A DNA stretch of 51,489 nucleotides, from positions 1-51,489 of the forward strand of contig JAKOSN010000157.1 in assembly GCA_029777335.1 (NCBI GenBank). Direction: 5' to 3'. This document shows positions 42,241 to 50,978 of this stretch, piece by piece. This DNA comes from Planctomycetota bacterium (GTDB lineage: Bacteria; Planctomycetota; Planctomycetia; Gemmatales; Gemmataceae). The notes beneath the pieces are model-generated. The model was not told the origin of the DNA. It made no database searches and saw only the letters and a program-made list of their open reading frames with translations. Each line of letters begins with the position of its first letter. Position 1 is the first letter of the stretch. The translations under genes were made by a program, and so were the position numbers.

Positions 42241-43791
42241 ATGACCAGTAGCCCTTCCTCTTCCGACCACACCCTTGCCGACCGAGTGATGGCTCTCCTG
42301 TGGCGCAAGCCGGCTGCCACCCTCGCCGAGCAAACCCGACGTAAAACCGTTTTCCATCTAATTCCCTTCCTCTTCTTCCTTTACATCCTGGCGTACCTGG
42401 ATCGCATCAACGTGTCCGTGGCCCAGCTGGGGATGAAGAAACCTCCCGAGGAGGGGGGGCTGGGTTTCGGGGTGGATGTCATCGGCTTTGGCGCCGGCAT
42501 CTTCTTCTGGGGCTACTGGATTCTGGAAATTCCCAGCACGGTGAGTGTCTTGAAATGGGGGGCGCGCTGGGTCTTTGTGCGCATTCTTATTCTCTGGGGG
42601 CTGGCGTGCACCTTCATTGGCGCCATTGGCACGCCCCTGGCGCACGACTATCTCTTCGGCTGGCTGCCGACCTTGCCCGAGAATGCCTGGTTGGTGGGGA
42701 GCATCGGCCGTTTTTGCAACGGGTTACCGACCAATGCCGAGCATCAATTTTATGTGCTGCGCTTTCTGCTCGGCTTTTTCGAGGGAGGCTTCTTTCCCTC
42801 GGTGATTGTCTATCTGTCGCTGTGGTTTCGCCCGCAGGATCGCGCCAAGGCCATCGCCGCCTTCATGGCGGCCATTCCCCTCTCCAGCGTGATTGGCTCT
42901 CCCCTCTCCGGACAGATTCTCAAGATTCACTGGTTGGGCCTGGACGGCTGGCGCTGGATCTTCATCTTGCAAGGGGTGGTGCCGATGCTGGCTGGCTTCC
43001 TCACCATCTTTTTCCTCCCGGATCGACCGGAGAAAGCGCGCTGGTTGAAACCCGAGGAACGGGACTGGCTGATCAACGAACTGCACCAGGAACACCTGGC
43101 CAAGCAGGGTGAGGAGCAAGGCCACTGGGCGTGGCTGCGGCACGCGGGGCCCGTGCTGCTGCTCACGCTCTACTACTTCTGCATGAATGTGACGAGTTAC
43201 GGGCTCTCGACCTTCATGCCGCCCATTTTCAAGCAACTCTCTGGCTGGGGCGACGTGGGCGCTTCCTGGCTGGCAGCTGCGCCTTTTGCGGTCGCTTTTG
43301 TCGCCATGCTTTTCAATGGCTGGCACTCGGACAAGACCCAGGAACGCATCCGGCATGCGGCCCTGCCGTTGATTGGCCTGGGCGGGGGTATCTTCCTGGT
43401 CGCCGGCCTGTATGGGCTGCCCTGGCTGGCCATCGGGGTGTTCATCCTGCTGGTTGGCGCCTGCATGTATGCGCATCTCCCTGCTTACTGGCCGATTCCG
43501 ACGATCTTCCTGGGTGGGACCGCGGCCGCCTCGGCGGTTGGGTTCATCAACATGATCGGCAACCTGGGCGGCTCGGTCGGGCAGATTACGGTCGGCGCCA
43601 TGGCGGAACAGCGCAAGGGGCAGTCGGATCAGTATCAGGCTCCTCTGATCGTGCTGGCGATCTTTCCCTTTATCTCGGCGAGCATCATTTTTCTGATCGG
43701 CTATCTGCGCCGCGACCAGTTGCGCCCCGGAGTGAGCCCACCGCTAGAGGTGGTCGAGAGTGCCACCTCCATTCCCAATCCGCTGGAGTGA
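42241..43791 (+). CDS. MFS transporter (anion:cation symporter type)
   Basis: A 516-residue 12-helix transporter. The signature LAYLDRINVSVAQLGM after the first helix and the loop between helices 2-3, FFWGYWILEIPSTVSVLKWG, point to the anion:cation symporter family that imports organic anions such as sugar acids. Helices 4-5 (FLLGFFEGGFFPSVIVYLSL and WFRPQDRAKAIAAFMAAIPL) are also typical. A 40-residue insert lies after the third helix (AHDYLFGWLPTLPENAWLVG). The substrate is unknown. ATG 42241 lacks a good ribosome site; an in-frame TTG at 42208 is worse. The leader terminator suggests attenuation. A terminator follows at 43801. Confidence 0.85.
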   Translation: MTSSPSSSDHTLADRVMALLWRKPAATLAEQTRRKTVFHLIPFLFFLYILAYLDRINVSVAQLGMKKPPEEGGLGFGVDVIGFGAGIFFWGYWILEIPSTVSVLKWGARWVFVRILILWGLACTFIGAIGTPLAHDYLFGWLPTLPENAWLVGSIGRFCNGLPTNAEHQFYVLRFLLGFFEGGFFPSVIVYLSLWFRPQDRAKAIAAFMAAIPLSSVIGSPLSGQILKIHWLGLDGWRWIFILQGVVPMLAGFLTIFFLPDRPEKARWLKPEERDWLINELHQEHLAKQGEEQGHWAWLRHAGPVLLLTLYYFCMNVTSYGLSTFMPPIFKQLSGWGDVGASWLAAAPFAVAFVAMLFNGWHSDKTQERIRHAALPLIGLGGGIFLVAGLYGLPWLAIGVFILLVGACMYAHLPAYWPIPTIFLGGTAAASAVGFINMIGNLGGSVGQITVGAMAEQRKGQSDQYQAPLIVLAIFPFISASIIFLIGYLRRDQLRPGVSPPLEVVESATSIPNPLE

Positions 43792-43800
43792 AAAGGCAGC

Positions 43801-43831
43801 GCGGCGCGCCGCGAACGGCGCGCCGCATTTT
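43801..43831 (+). terminator. Intrinsic terminator after the MFS gene
   Basis: GCGGCGCGCCG (43801-43811), CGAA loop, CGGCGCGCCGC (43816-43826), then ATTTT. Perfect 11-base stem with a stable tetraloop, ten bases after the MFS stop. A-rich bases before the stem make it partly bidirectional. Confidence 0.85.
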
Positions 43832-43928
43832 CCTGCTTGGGGCTGTCATCTCCTGTCTCATTGCTATACCAGTTCTGTGAACTGTCAGCCGGCATCTCGT
43901 GCACAGACTTTCCCGGAGGTGGGTTGTC

Positions 43929-44873
43929 ATGCGATGGTTGCGCTTGCTGCTTGCGGTCGCCCTGGGTTGGCTGGCTCTCGGTGGTGTTGCCCTGGCCCAG
44001 GAGACGGCTCGGACCCAGGACGTGATTTACGGGCGCAAACATGGTCTGGCCCTGACCATGGACGTCTTCACCCCCACGAAGGCCAATGGCAAGGGGGTGA
44101 TCTTCGTCGTGAGCGGCGGGTGGTTTTCCTCGACCGAGGCGATCAATCCGCTCCTGGTGGGGCCGCTGGTCAAGCGTGGCTACACGGTCTTTGCCGTGGT
44201 CCATGGCAGTCAGCCCAAGTACACCGTTCCCGAGATTGTGGACGACATGAATCGCGCGGTGCGGTTCATTCGTTTCCATGCCAAGAAGTTTCACGTGGAT
44301 CCCAATCATCTGGGCATTTACGGCGGGTCTGCCGGCGGGCACCTTTCCCTGATGCTTGGCCTGGGGGGCAAAACGGGCGATCCGAAGGCGAAGGATCCGA
44401 TTGATCGCCTATCGAGCCGGGTGCAGGCGGTGGCGTGTCTCTTTCCGCCGACGGATTTTCTCAACTTTGGCAAGCCCGGGAATGAACTGATCGATCGAGC
44501 CTTGCAGCCGCCCTTCACCGCTGCGGTCGATTTCCACGAATTCGATAGCAAAAAGGCGCTGTATATCCCGATCAAGGATCACGACCGGCTGCGCGCCATC
44601 ATGAAGGAGATTTCGCCCATTACCCACGCCAGCGCCGAGGCCCCGCCGACGCTGCTGATCCATGGCGACAAGGACAACCTGGTGCCATTGCAACAGTCGC
44701 AACTGATGTATGACAAGCTGAAGTCACTGGGTGTGCCGTCGGAGTTGATCGTCCGCAAGGGGGCGGGGCATGGTGGTCTGGCGTTTCTGAAGGATCTCGA
44801 CCTGTTCGCCGACTGGTTCGATCGCTATTTGCTCAAGAAGATGGTGGAAGCAGAGGCTTCAGGGAAAAAGTAA
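43929..44873 (+). CDS. Secreted alpha/beta hydrolase (esterase/lipase-like)
   Basis: A 314-residue protein with a signal peptide (MRWLRLLLAVALGWLALGGV, cleavage near ALAQ). Catalytic elements: nucleophile loop YGGSAGGH, acid loop IHGDKDNLVP, and His in GAGHGGLAF. The early VVSGGWFSSTEA is the oxyanion-hole type. It resembles acetyl-xylan esterase or BD-FAE-like carboxylesterases; substrate is unknown. GGAGG lies nine bases before ATG 43929. It is downstream of a terminator, so probably separately transcribed. The protein should act outside the cytoplasm. Confidence 0.85.
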   Translation: MRWLRLLLAVALGWLALGGVALAQETARTQDVIYGRKHGLALTMDVFTPTKANGKGVIFVVSGGWFSSTEAINPLLVGPLVKRGYTVFAVVHGSQPKYTVPEIVDDMNRAVRFIRFHAKKFHVDPNHLGIYGGSAGGHLSLMLGLGGKTGDPKAKDPIDRLSSRVQAVACLFPPTDFLNFGKPGNELIDRALQPPFTAAVDFHEFDSKKALYIPIKDHDRLRAIMKEISPITHASAEAPPTLLIHGDKDNLVPLQQSQLMYDKLKSLGVPSELIVRKGAGHGGLAFLKDLDLFADWFDRYLLKKMVEAEASGKK

Positions 44874-45028
44874 GACCTGCCCTGCCTGGTGGAGCTTTGT
44901 CGGATGTGAGAAGAGGGGCGCGACGAGGGCGCATTTGCCTGTCGGTAAAGTCCCTGAACTCGCTTTGTCCTCCTGCCGGGGTATTTCACCGAAATAGAAT
45001 ACCAAAAACGCTGTAGGAGGACATACCC

Positions 45029-45637
45029 ATGGTCCGCAATCCCCGCTTACGTGCCATCCTGCTCTTTGGCATGCCCGGTGCTGGCAAGGGCACCCAGGGC
45101 GCGATCCTCGGTCAGATTCCCTCCCTCTTGCACCTTTCGACCGGCGATATGATGCGTCGGCTCAACAAACGCGGTGCCCTTGGGCAGGAGGTTCTCTCCT
45201 ATTCCTCGCGGGGAGTGCTGGTCCCCGACGAACTGACCGTGCGCATCTGGGAGCGTCACATCAACATCCTTGAATTGCAGGATCTCTACCAGGCCGAGAG
45301 CCAGATTCTGGTTCTCGACGGCATGCCGCGCACGCGCCGGCAGGCCGAGTTACTGGCCGAAACGCTCGACGTTCTGCTCATCTTCAACCTGGTGTTGCGA
45401 GATCAGCGCCATGCGCGCGAACGGCTGAAGGATCGGGCCTTGAAGGAATATCGTCTGGATGATGCCAACGATGCCGTCATTGCCAATCGTTTCAAGGTGT
45501 ATGAACAGGAAACGCTTCCTACCCTGGAGTATTACGATCGCCGACTGATTTGTAATATCGATGCGGATCGGACCCCGGTGGAAGTTCTGTATGATATGGT
45601 AGGGCACCTGCGCAAAATGATGGCGACACAGTGCTAG
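45029..45637 (+). CDS. adk: Short-form adenylate kinase
   Basis: A 202-residue nucleoside monophosphate kinase. P-loop GMPGAGKGTQ (14-23), AMP site LSTGDMMRR, LVLDGMPRTRRQAELL and a DDANDAVIANRF motif. The LID region is reduced to a few residues (ERLKDRALKEYRLDD), so it lacks the zinc/LID domain of long adenylate kinases. GGAGGA precedes ATG 45029. The next gene begins three bases later, suggesting coupling. It may be the housekeeping enzyme or a paralogue; the GMPRTRRQAE variant keeps the DGxPR motif. Confidence 0.85.
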   Translation: MVRNPRLRAILLFGMPGAGKGTQGAILGQIPSLLHLSTGDMMRRLNKRGALGQEVLSYSSRGVLVPDELTVRIWERHINILELQDLYQAESQILVLDGMPRTRRQAELLAETLDVLLIFNLVLRDQRHARERLKDRALKEYRLDDANDAVIANRFKVYEQETLPTLEYYDRRLICNIDADRTPVEVLYDMVGHLRKMMATQC

Positions 45638-45640
45638 TTC

Positions 45641-47965
45641 ATGGTCGGTCCGCTTTCGACTTCCTCTGCGTTCGATCCGCTGGCTCCCTTGCTGGAGCGC
45701 CTCTGCACGCCTCCTCCGGATCGGGAGGTGTGGAACAAGGTGAAGCGACTGGCCGAGGGCAACGATCCCACTTTTCTAAGCCGCGCCCTGAGTGCCGTCC
45801 TGAAACGCCGTCCCCTGCGCTTGCGCGCTCGTGGCGCGCAGGCCGTGGCGGGAGCCGTGGGCGACGACGGGGCGAATTTGCTCACGATGTTGCTCAGGCA
45901 ACGGAGCAATGCGGCGCGCCATCTGGCCCTCGCCCTGGCTGCCAGCACCGTTCAACCACTGACCACCGAACAACTCACCGCACTGGGACCTCTCCTCAGC
46001 GATCGCCGACTCCCCGCCGATCTGAAAGAGGCGGTCCTGGTTACGGTGCTCCAGCGAACCCTCCCTGGCGACGATCCGCGCGCGCGCTCGCTTCTGGAAG
46101 CCTCGCTGGCGGGGCGAAGTGAGGGACGAGCCCTGCGCCGATTGGGGCGCGTCCAGAAGCGCGTGGGTCCGCATCCCATCCTCGATGCCCTCCATGCCGA
46201 ACTGGAGGCGAAGGCCCCGATGCGCTGTCCGCGCTGCCAGGCCCGTTTTCCCCAGCACGCAATGGGCGCACACCTGTGGCAGGAGCATCAGCTGGTGCTG
46301 GAGGGGCGAAAGGTGCGCGAGCCGTGGTCGATGATCGAGGACTGGCTGGCCGAAGGTCCGCCCACGCCAGATCTGCTCGAACGATGCAAGGTGCTGGCCC
46401 AACGGCTTGATCCCGAGGGGGGAACCCTTCGTCTGGAAAAGATGCTCCGCCCTCCTTTGCCCCTGCCACCTCCGCCTTTACCCCCGATCCTTGTGGAAGA
46501 GGATCCCCCGGGAGAGAACGAATCACGCTGTCCGCATTGCCGCACCACCTTTGACCTGCCGCGCCCCACTCCTGCCGAGGAGGTCGTGGTTCGGTCTGGC
46601 CGGATTTCCTCTGTGCACTACGAGATCGTGGTTGCCGAACACGGGTTGCGCACTCATCTGACCATCCGCACTCCGATGGGGGTTCTTTACGACGGCTGCG
46701 AGCCGGGGCAGCAATGGACCCTGTCGGGCGCGTTGCTTCTCCTCGCGGGGCCCCTCGTTGGGCTGGCTCTGCTGCAGGCGCCTGGACTGCTGGCGTGGCT
46801 GATCGATCCGGTCAGCGGGGTGGTGGTTTGTCTGGCGCTGGCACTGGGGGCGGGGCTGTGGGCGCGACGGGACTGGAAGCAGCGTCGCTCGGCGCGGGAC
46901 CGGGCGCTCAATTATGCCTGGACCTTGCTTGTGCCCCGGTTTCACGCGGTGGAGTTTTCTCTCACGGAATCGGCATTCCTGGCCGGACTGGCGCGCGTGA
47001 GCGCCGAGGCCGGGGATCCCGCGAGCCGGGCGCTGGTCCTCATCACCATGCTGCAAAGAACGCATCGTGCCACCGAGGACAATCCGGCCCTGGCCCAGCA
47101 GCTGGCGTTGCTCCGACGGCTGGAAATTCAGGATGGGCGCCGCGATGGCCAGGATCCCACGCCACAGGTGGTCAGCGATGTGATGCGTGCATTGGAGGGG
47201 CCCCTGCCGCTCAGCTATGCCCATGAATTGCTGGCGCGCTGGGCAACCGACTGGTGGACGGTGGGAGAGCTGGCCCGGCTGCGAGTGCTGATTTGTGATC
47301 GTGCGTTTGAGGCGGGGTTGGAGGTCTCCCATCTGCACGCGCTGGGGCACGGCGCTCCGGCGCTGGCGGCGGTTCTCATGGATGAGGAGCTGGGCGATCT
47401 CACGCATCTGCGTTTTCTGTGGTCGCAGCGGGCGCTGCGCCCCTGGGACTGGGCTGAGTCGACGCTGACCGTTTTTGAATGGGCAGCTCGCTCCGACAGT
47501 GCGGCGCTTCTCACCGAGTTTCCGGATCTCCTTTTTGTCCAGAGTGACGCGAATCGTCGCCTCACGGTCGCCGGTCATCCGGGTCCCGAACAACCGCTTC
47601 AGCTGGTGATCTGTGGCCGGGGGGTCGCCCTGCAGGGGGTTCTCTTTCGGGACGTTCCCGAGGTGCTGGAGGTGGTGCGGCGCGGACTGCTGTTTCGTGG
47701 CGGATATGAACTCACGGTGGACGATCAGACGTTCTACTGCAACTGGGAGCCGGACGACCTGGCGAGTCAACTGGAAGGATGGTTTCGCTTTCTGCATCGT
47801 GAGTTTCTGCCGCAAACGGGGAAGGTACTGCACTGGAGTTCTCCCGTGGGTGAGGCGCTGGTTCGTCGCAAGGCGGTTGTCCCCTGTCCGCATTGCCAGC
47901 GTCCGCTGGTGCCCGTGCCCGGCGCCAGCGCGGAGGGGATTGATCCCGAGCGGTTCCTGTCCTGA
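45641..47965 (+). CDS. Large zinc-finger membrane protein of unknown function
   Basis: A 774-residue protein. The N-terminal 190 residues are helical and repeat-like. A C2H2-type finger (CPRCQARFPQHAMGAHLWQ) starts near 195. A second CPHC motif is near 297, followed by a membrane hairpin at about 361-415. A helical region follows, then a C-terminal beta domain and a last CPHC near 749 (only two Cys seen, so zinc would need a partner). A Pro-rich segment (PPLPLPPPPLPPI) precedes the second motif. No enzyme motif is visible. It starts three bases after adk. The hairpin suggests a membrane adaptor with zinc modules facing the cytoplasm. Confidence 0.7.
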   Translation: MVGPLSTSSAFDPLAPLLERLCTPPPDREVWNKVKRLAEGNDPTFLSRALSAVLKRRPLRLRARGAQAVAGAVGDDGANLLTMLLRQRSNAARHLALALAASTVQPLTTEQLTALGPLLSDRRLPADLKEAVLVTVLQRTLPGDDPRARSLLEASLAGRSEGRALRRLGRVQKRVGPHPILDALHAELEAKAPMRCPRCQARFPQHAMGAHLWQEHQLVLEGRKVREPWSMIEDWLAEGPPTPDLLERCKVLAQRLDPEGGTLRLEKMLRPPLPLPPPPLPPILVEEDPPGENESRCPHCRTTFDLPRPTPAEEVVVRSGRISSVHYEIVVAEHGLRTHLTIRTPMGVLYDGCEPGQQWTLSGALLLLAGPLVGLALLQAPGLLAWLIDPVSGVVVCLALALGAGLWARRDWKQRRSARDRALNYAWTLLVPRFHAVEFSLTESAFLAGLARVSAEAGDPASRALVLITMLQRTHRATEDNPALAQQLALLRRLEIQDGRRDGQDPTPQVVSDVMRALEGPLPLSYAHELLARWATDWWTVGELARLRVLICDRAFEAGLEVSHLHALGHGAPALAAVLMDEELGDLTHLRFLWSQRALRPWDWAESTLTVFEWAARSDSAALLTEFPDLLFVQSDANRRLTVAGHPGPEQPLQLVICGRGVALQGVLFRDVPEVLEVVRRGLLFRGGYELTVDDQTFYCNWEPDDLASQLEGWFRFLHREFLPQTGKVLHWSSPVGEALVRRKAVVPCPHCQRPLVPVPGASAEGIDPERFLS

Positions 47966-47994
47966 GGGAAAAAGAAGATCGTCAAAGGCGATTT

Positions 47995-48408
47995 TTAGCC
48001 CGAGCGATGCTGCCGCGGAAGGAGCCAGCACGAGGGGTGGCGCGTCAGCCCGATGTGGGGGTAGTAATTCTCGGCCGCCGGCGCGGCGAGCAAGATCAGG
48101 GTGGTGTGACGCCCCGCCGCTTCATGGGTGCGCGCGATCAATTCCTTGCCGATGCCCTGGCGTTGATACTTTTCATCCACGGCCAGATCGGAGAGATAGG
48201 TGCAATAGGAATAATCGGTCAGGGCGCGCGCCACGCCAACGAGCAGTTCTCCCACGCGCGCCGTGAGCACCAGGTCCGCATGGCGGAGCATCCCTGCCAT
48301 GGTGGCGCGATCGTCCACCGGGCGCCGTTGAGCCAGGGTTGAACGCACCAGCACGTCGATAAATTCGTCTACCGACAGATGCGCTTCACGCTGATAACTC
48401 ACCTTCAT
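47995..48408 (-). CDS. GNAT family N-acetyltransferase
   Basis: A 137-residue protein with the acetyl-CoA loop [16 protein letters not shown], a preceding [16 protein letters not shown] strand and a C-terminal [19 protein letters not shown]. It should transfer an acetyl group to an unknown amine. The architecture resembles small single-domain GNAT such as those that modify small molecules or protein N-termini. It ends 30 bases before the zinc-finger gene on the opposite strand. Start ATG 48408. Confidence 0.85.
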   Translation of the reverse strand: MKVSYQREAHLSVDEFIDVLVRSTLAQRRPVDDRATMAGMLRHADLVLTARVGELLVGVARALTDYSYCTYLSDLAVDEKYQRQGIGKELIARTHEAAGRHTTLILLAAPAAENYYPHIGLTRHPSCWLLPRQHRSG

Positions 48409-48462
48409 GCGTGGATCCTTGCCAGGAAAGTGCGCCGAGCCACCCGTGCTGAAAAGTGGTTC

Positions 48463-50286
48463 TTACCCCGAGGCGCGTTTGGCTTCGAGTTCCTGCCAGC
48501 GCGCATAGAGTCGTTCCACCGCATGCTGCGCGGTTTCCAGCGCCTTGCACGCCTCGGCGAGAGCGACATGCCCGCTCGTTGAAGCGCGCTCAACAGCGGC
48601 ATGGCACTCCGCGAGGGTTTCCTCGGCGGACAGGATCATACTCTCCATGCGCTCCAGTTCTTGTTGTTCCTGGTAACTCAGCTTGCGGGGTTTGGGCGTG
48701 GACGGGCGGGCATTCGTCGCGCGAGTGCTCTTTTCGGTCGTCCGCGCGGGTTTGCGCTCCTCGTTGAGTGCCCGTTCGTAGGCATTCAACCACTGCTCCA
48801 CGCTGCCATACAGGGCGGCTCCTCCGCGTCCATCGAGTCCCACCACTTCCGTGCAGAGGCGATCCATCAACGCGCGATCGTGGCTGACCAGCACCAGCGC
48901 TCCCGGGAAATCCGCCAGGCTCTCTTCGAGCGCTTCCAGGGCGGGGATGTCGAGATCGTTGGTCGGTTCGTCCAGGAGCAGCAAATCGGCGGGCTGGGTC
49001 ATCAGCTGAGCGATGCGCACACGTGCCTGTTCTCCGCCGGAGAGACTGCCAACGAGGACATCGAGCTGTTCGGGGCGGAAGAGGAATTGTTTGGCCCAGG
49101 CGGCCACGTGCAGCGCGCGGCCGCGGACATTCACGGTGTCGCCATTGGGACAGAGGGCCCGGCGCAGGGTGCTTTCTGGATCGAGGGTGGCGCGCCCCTG
49201 CTCGAACATCACCACGCGCAGCGCCTCGGCGTGGGTAACCGTACCGCTATCGGGGGGCAACTCACCCGCCAGGACGCGCAGCAGGGTGCTTTTCCCGCTG
49301 CCATTGGGACCGAGTAGACCCAGCGTGGTGCCCGGAGTGAGCGTGAGATGCAACCCCGCGAAGAGGGTGCGCTCCCCGATGGTCCGCGCGATGCCCGAGG
49401 CGTGGAGCAACTTACGCGTTTGGCGGCCGGTGGCGACAAAGTCGATGCCAGCGCTCCCGGCCTCGGCATTGCGATATTTCAGCTCTTCTAACTCGTCACG
49501 GCGGCGCGCGGCCTCGTCGATGCGAAAGCCGGCCTTGCGTGTGCGGGCGGCTGCCTTGCGCCCCAGCCATTCGGTTTCGCGACGCACCTGGTTGGCGACC
49601 GACTCCTGCTGGCGTGCCTGTCCTGCCAGGAACTCCTCGCGTCGGTCGGCGAAGTCATCGTAGGAGCCGGGGGCGCGGAACGAACCGCCGGGATAGACCC
49701 GATTGATCTCGATCACCTCGTCGGCCACCGCACGCAGAAACGCACGATCGTGCGTGGCGACCAGATAACCGAAGGGGGCGGCCCGCAACAGGCGCTCCAG
49801 CCAGACAATCCCGGGCAGATCCAGGTGGTTGGTGGGTTCATCGAGCAGCAGGAGGTCGGGTTGGCGAACCAGCTCGCGCGCCAGAGCGAGTCGCTTGCGC
49901 CATCCGCCCGAAAGCGTCTCGGCCCGCTGATTGACCTCCTGAAAGCCGACCTGGGTCAGCGTGATGGCAGTGCGTGTTTCGCGTTCGTGGTCTTCCAGCT
50001 GCTCCTCAGTCAGAGCGGCCAGAAGGACCTCGCGCACGGTCTGTTCCGGAGCAAACTGATCGTCCTGGGCAACAAATCCCAGTCGAGTGCCCCGACGCAA
50101 CATGCGACTGCCGGCATCGGGCTCATCGCGACCGGCCAGCAGGCGCAGCAGCGTCGATTTGCCCGCCCCGTTGGGACCGATCAGGCCCACGCGCTCTCCC
50201 GCGCGCAGTTCGAGTGTAAGATCGGTGAAGAGAGGACGCGGACCGAAACGGCGGGTCAGTCCCTGAACACTGAGCAAGAGAGTCAT
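48463..50286 (-). CDS. ABC-F ATPase, Uup-like
   Basis: A 607-residue soluble protein with two ABC domains. Walker A: GPNGAGKS (37-44) and GPNGSGKST; signatures LSGGWRKRLALA and LSGGEQARVRIA; Walker B LLLLDEPTNHLDL and LLLLDEPTNDLDI. The inter-domain linker (helical, about 230-310) and a C-terminal coiled coil (SYQEQQELERMESMI) indicate the Uup subgroup, which acts on ribosomes or branched DNA. ATG 50286 is chosen; a start two codons earlier is possible. A reading frame continues upstream without sense. Confidence 0.88.
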   Translation of the reverse strand: MTLLLSVQGLTRRFGPRPLFTDLTLELRAGERVGLIGPNGAGKSTLLRLLAGRDEPDAGSRMLRRGTRLGFVAQDDQFAPEQTVREVLLAALTEEQLEDHERETRTAITLTQVGFQEVNQRAETLSGGWRKRLALARELVRQPDLLLLDEPTNHLDLPGIVWLERLLRAAPFGYLVATHDRAFLRAVADEVIEINRVYPGGSFRAPGSYDDFADRREEFLAGQARQQESVANQVRRETEWLGRKAAARTRKAGFRIDEAARRRDELEELKYRNAEAGSAGIDFVATGRQTRKLLHASGIARTIGERTLFAGLHLTLTPGTTLGLLGPNGSGKSTLLRVLAGELPPDSGTVTHAEALRVVMFEQGRATLDPESTLRRALCPNGDTVNVRGRALHVAAWAKQFLFRPEQLDVLVGSLSGGEQARVRIAQLMTQPADLLLLDEPTNDLDIPALEALEESLADFPGALVLVSHDRALMDRLCTEVVGLDGRGGAALYGSVEQWLNAYERALNEERKPARTTEKSTRATNARPSTPKPRKLSYQEQQELERMESMILSAEETLAECHAAVERASTSGHVALAEACKALETAQHAVERLYARWQELEAKRASG

Positions 50287-50426
50287 GCACATTCCCTGGC
50301 AGCGGGGCGGATCGTCCGGCAGGGACGGCCCCGATGCGTCCCTCCTCTTATTGCTCCCAAAAGACGGTCCCGAGGGCAAGGGCAATGAGGATTGTTTGCA
50401 CCGTTCCCTGACGGTAGAGTGAGTTC

Positions 50427-50897
50427 ATGGAACCACCGTATAACGAGATCACCGCCTATCACGAGGCCGGCCATGCGGTGATGGCGTTATTGCTGGGCCG
50501 GCCCGTTCGCGAGGTGAGCGTGCTCCCAGAACACGATCTCCTCGGGCAGTGTCAATTTGGCAAGAGCGTGTTTCGCCCCTCGGAGGATTGGCTGGAACGC
50601 GAGATCCTGATTGCACTGGGAGGGATCGCCGCCGAGTCGTGTTTCACGGGGGAATACAACTGGGCAGGCGCCGAGCGCGATCAGCAGTATGCGCGTCGCC
50701 TGGCGATTCAGCGCGCCGGGGAACGCAAGGCAGAGCGCCTGGAACGACGCCTGCTGGCGAAGGCGGAACACCTGCTGACAAGGGAACCTCACTGGCGCGC
50801 CGTGGAATTGATCGTGATCGAGTTAGTGCGTCTGGGCACCATCAGCGGCCGAACGGCGCGCCATCTCTTTGAACAGGGGTGCAAGGAATTCGGGTAG
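50427..50897 (+). CDS. Standalone M41 (FtsH-like) peptidase domain protein
   Basis: A 156-residue protein equivalent to the C-terminal peptidase of FtsH. Zinc motif AYHEAGHAVMALLLGRPV (His12, Glu13, His16) is followed by IALGGIAAE and GAERDQQYA with Asp85 as likely third ligand. There is no AAA domain or membrane helix. A free peptidase would lack energy-driven unfolding, so it probably cuts unfolded or small substrates, or needs a partner. The end is helical as in FtsH. Its direction is divergent from the ABC-F gene. Confidence 0.75.
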   Translation: MEPPYNEITAYHEAGHAVMALLLGRPVREVSVLPEHDLLGQCQFGKSVFRPSEDWLEREILIALGGIAAESCFTGEYNWAGAERDQQYARRLAIQRAGERKAERLERRLLAKAEHLLTREPHWRAVELIVIELVRLGTISGRTARHLFEQGCKEFG

Positions 50898-50978
50898 AAA
50901 GGAATCCGCGAAGAGCGCCACATCGACACGAATTCCCTTCCCAGACCCGCGGCCGACACTTGCTGAAAGGTCCTCCAA

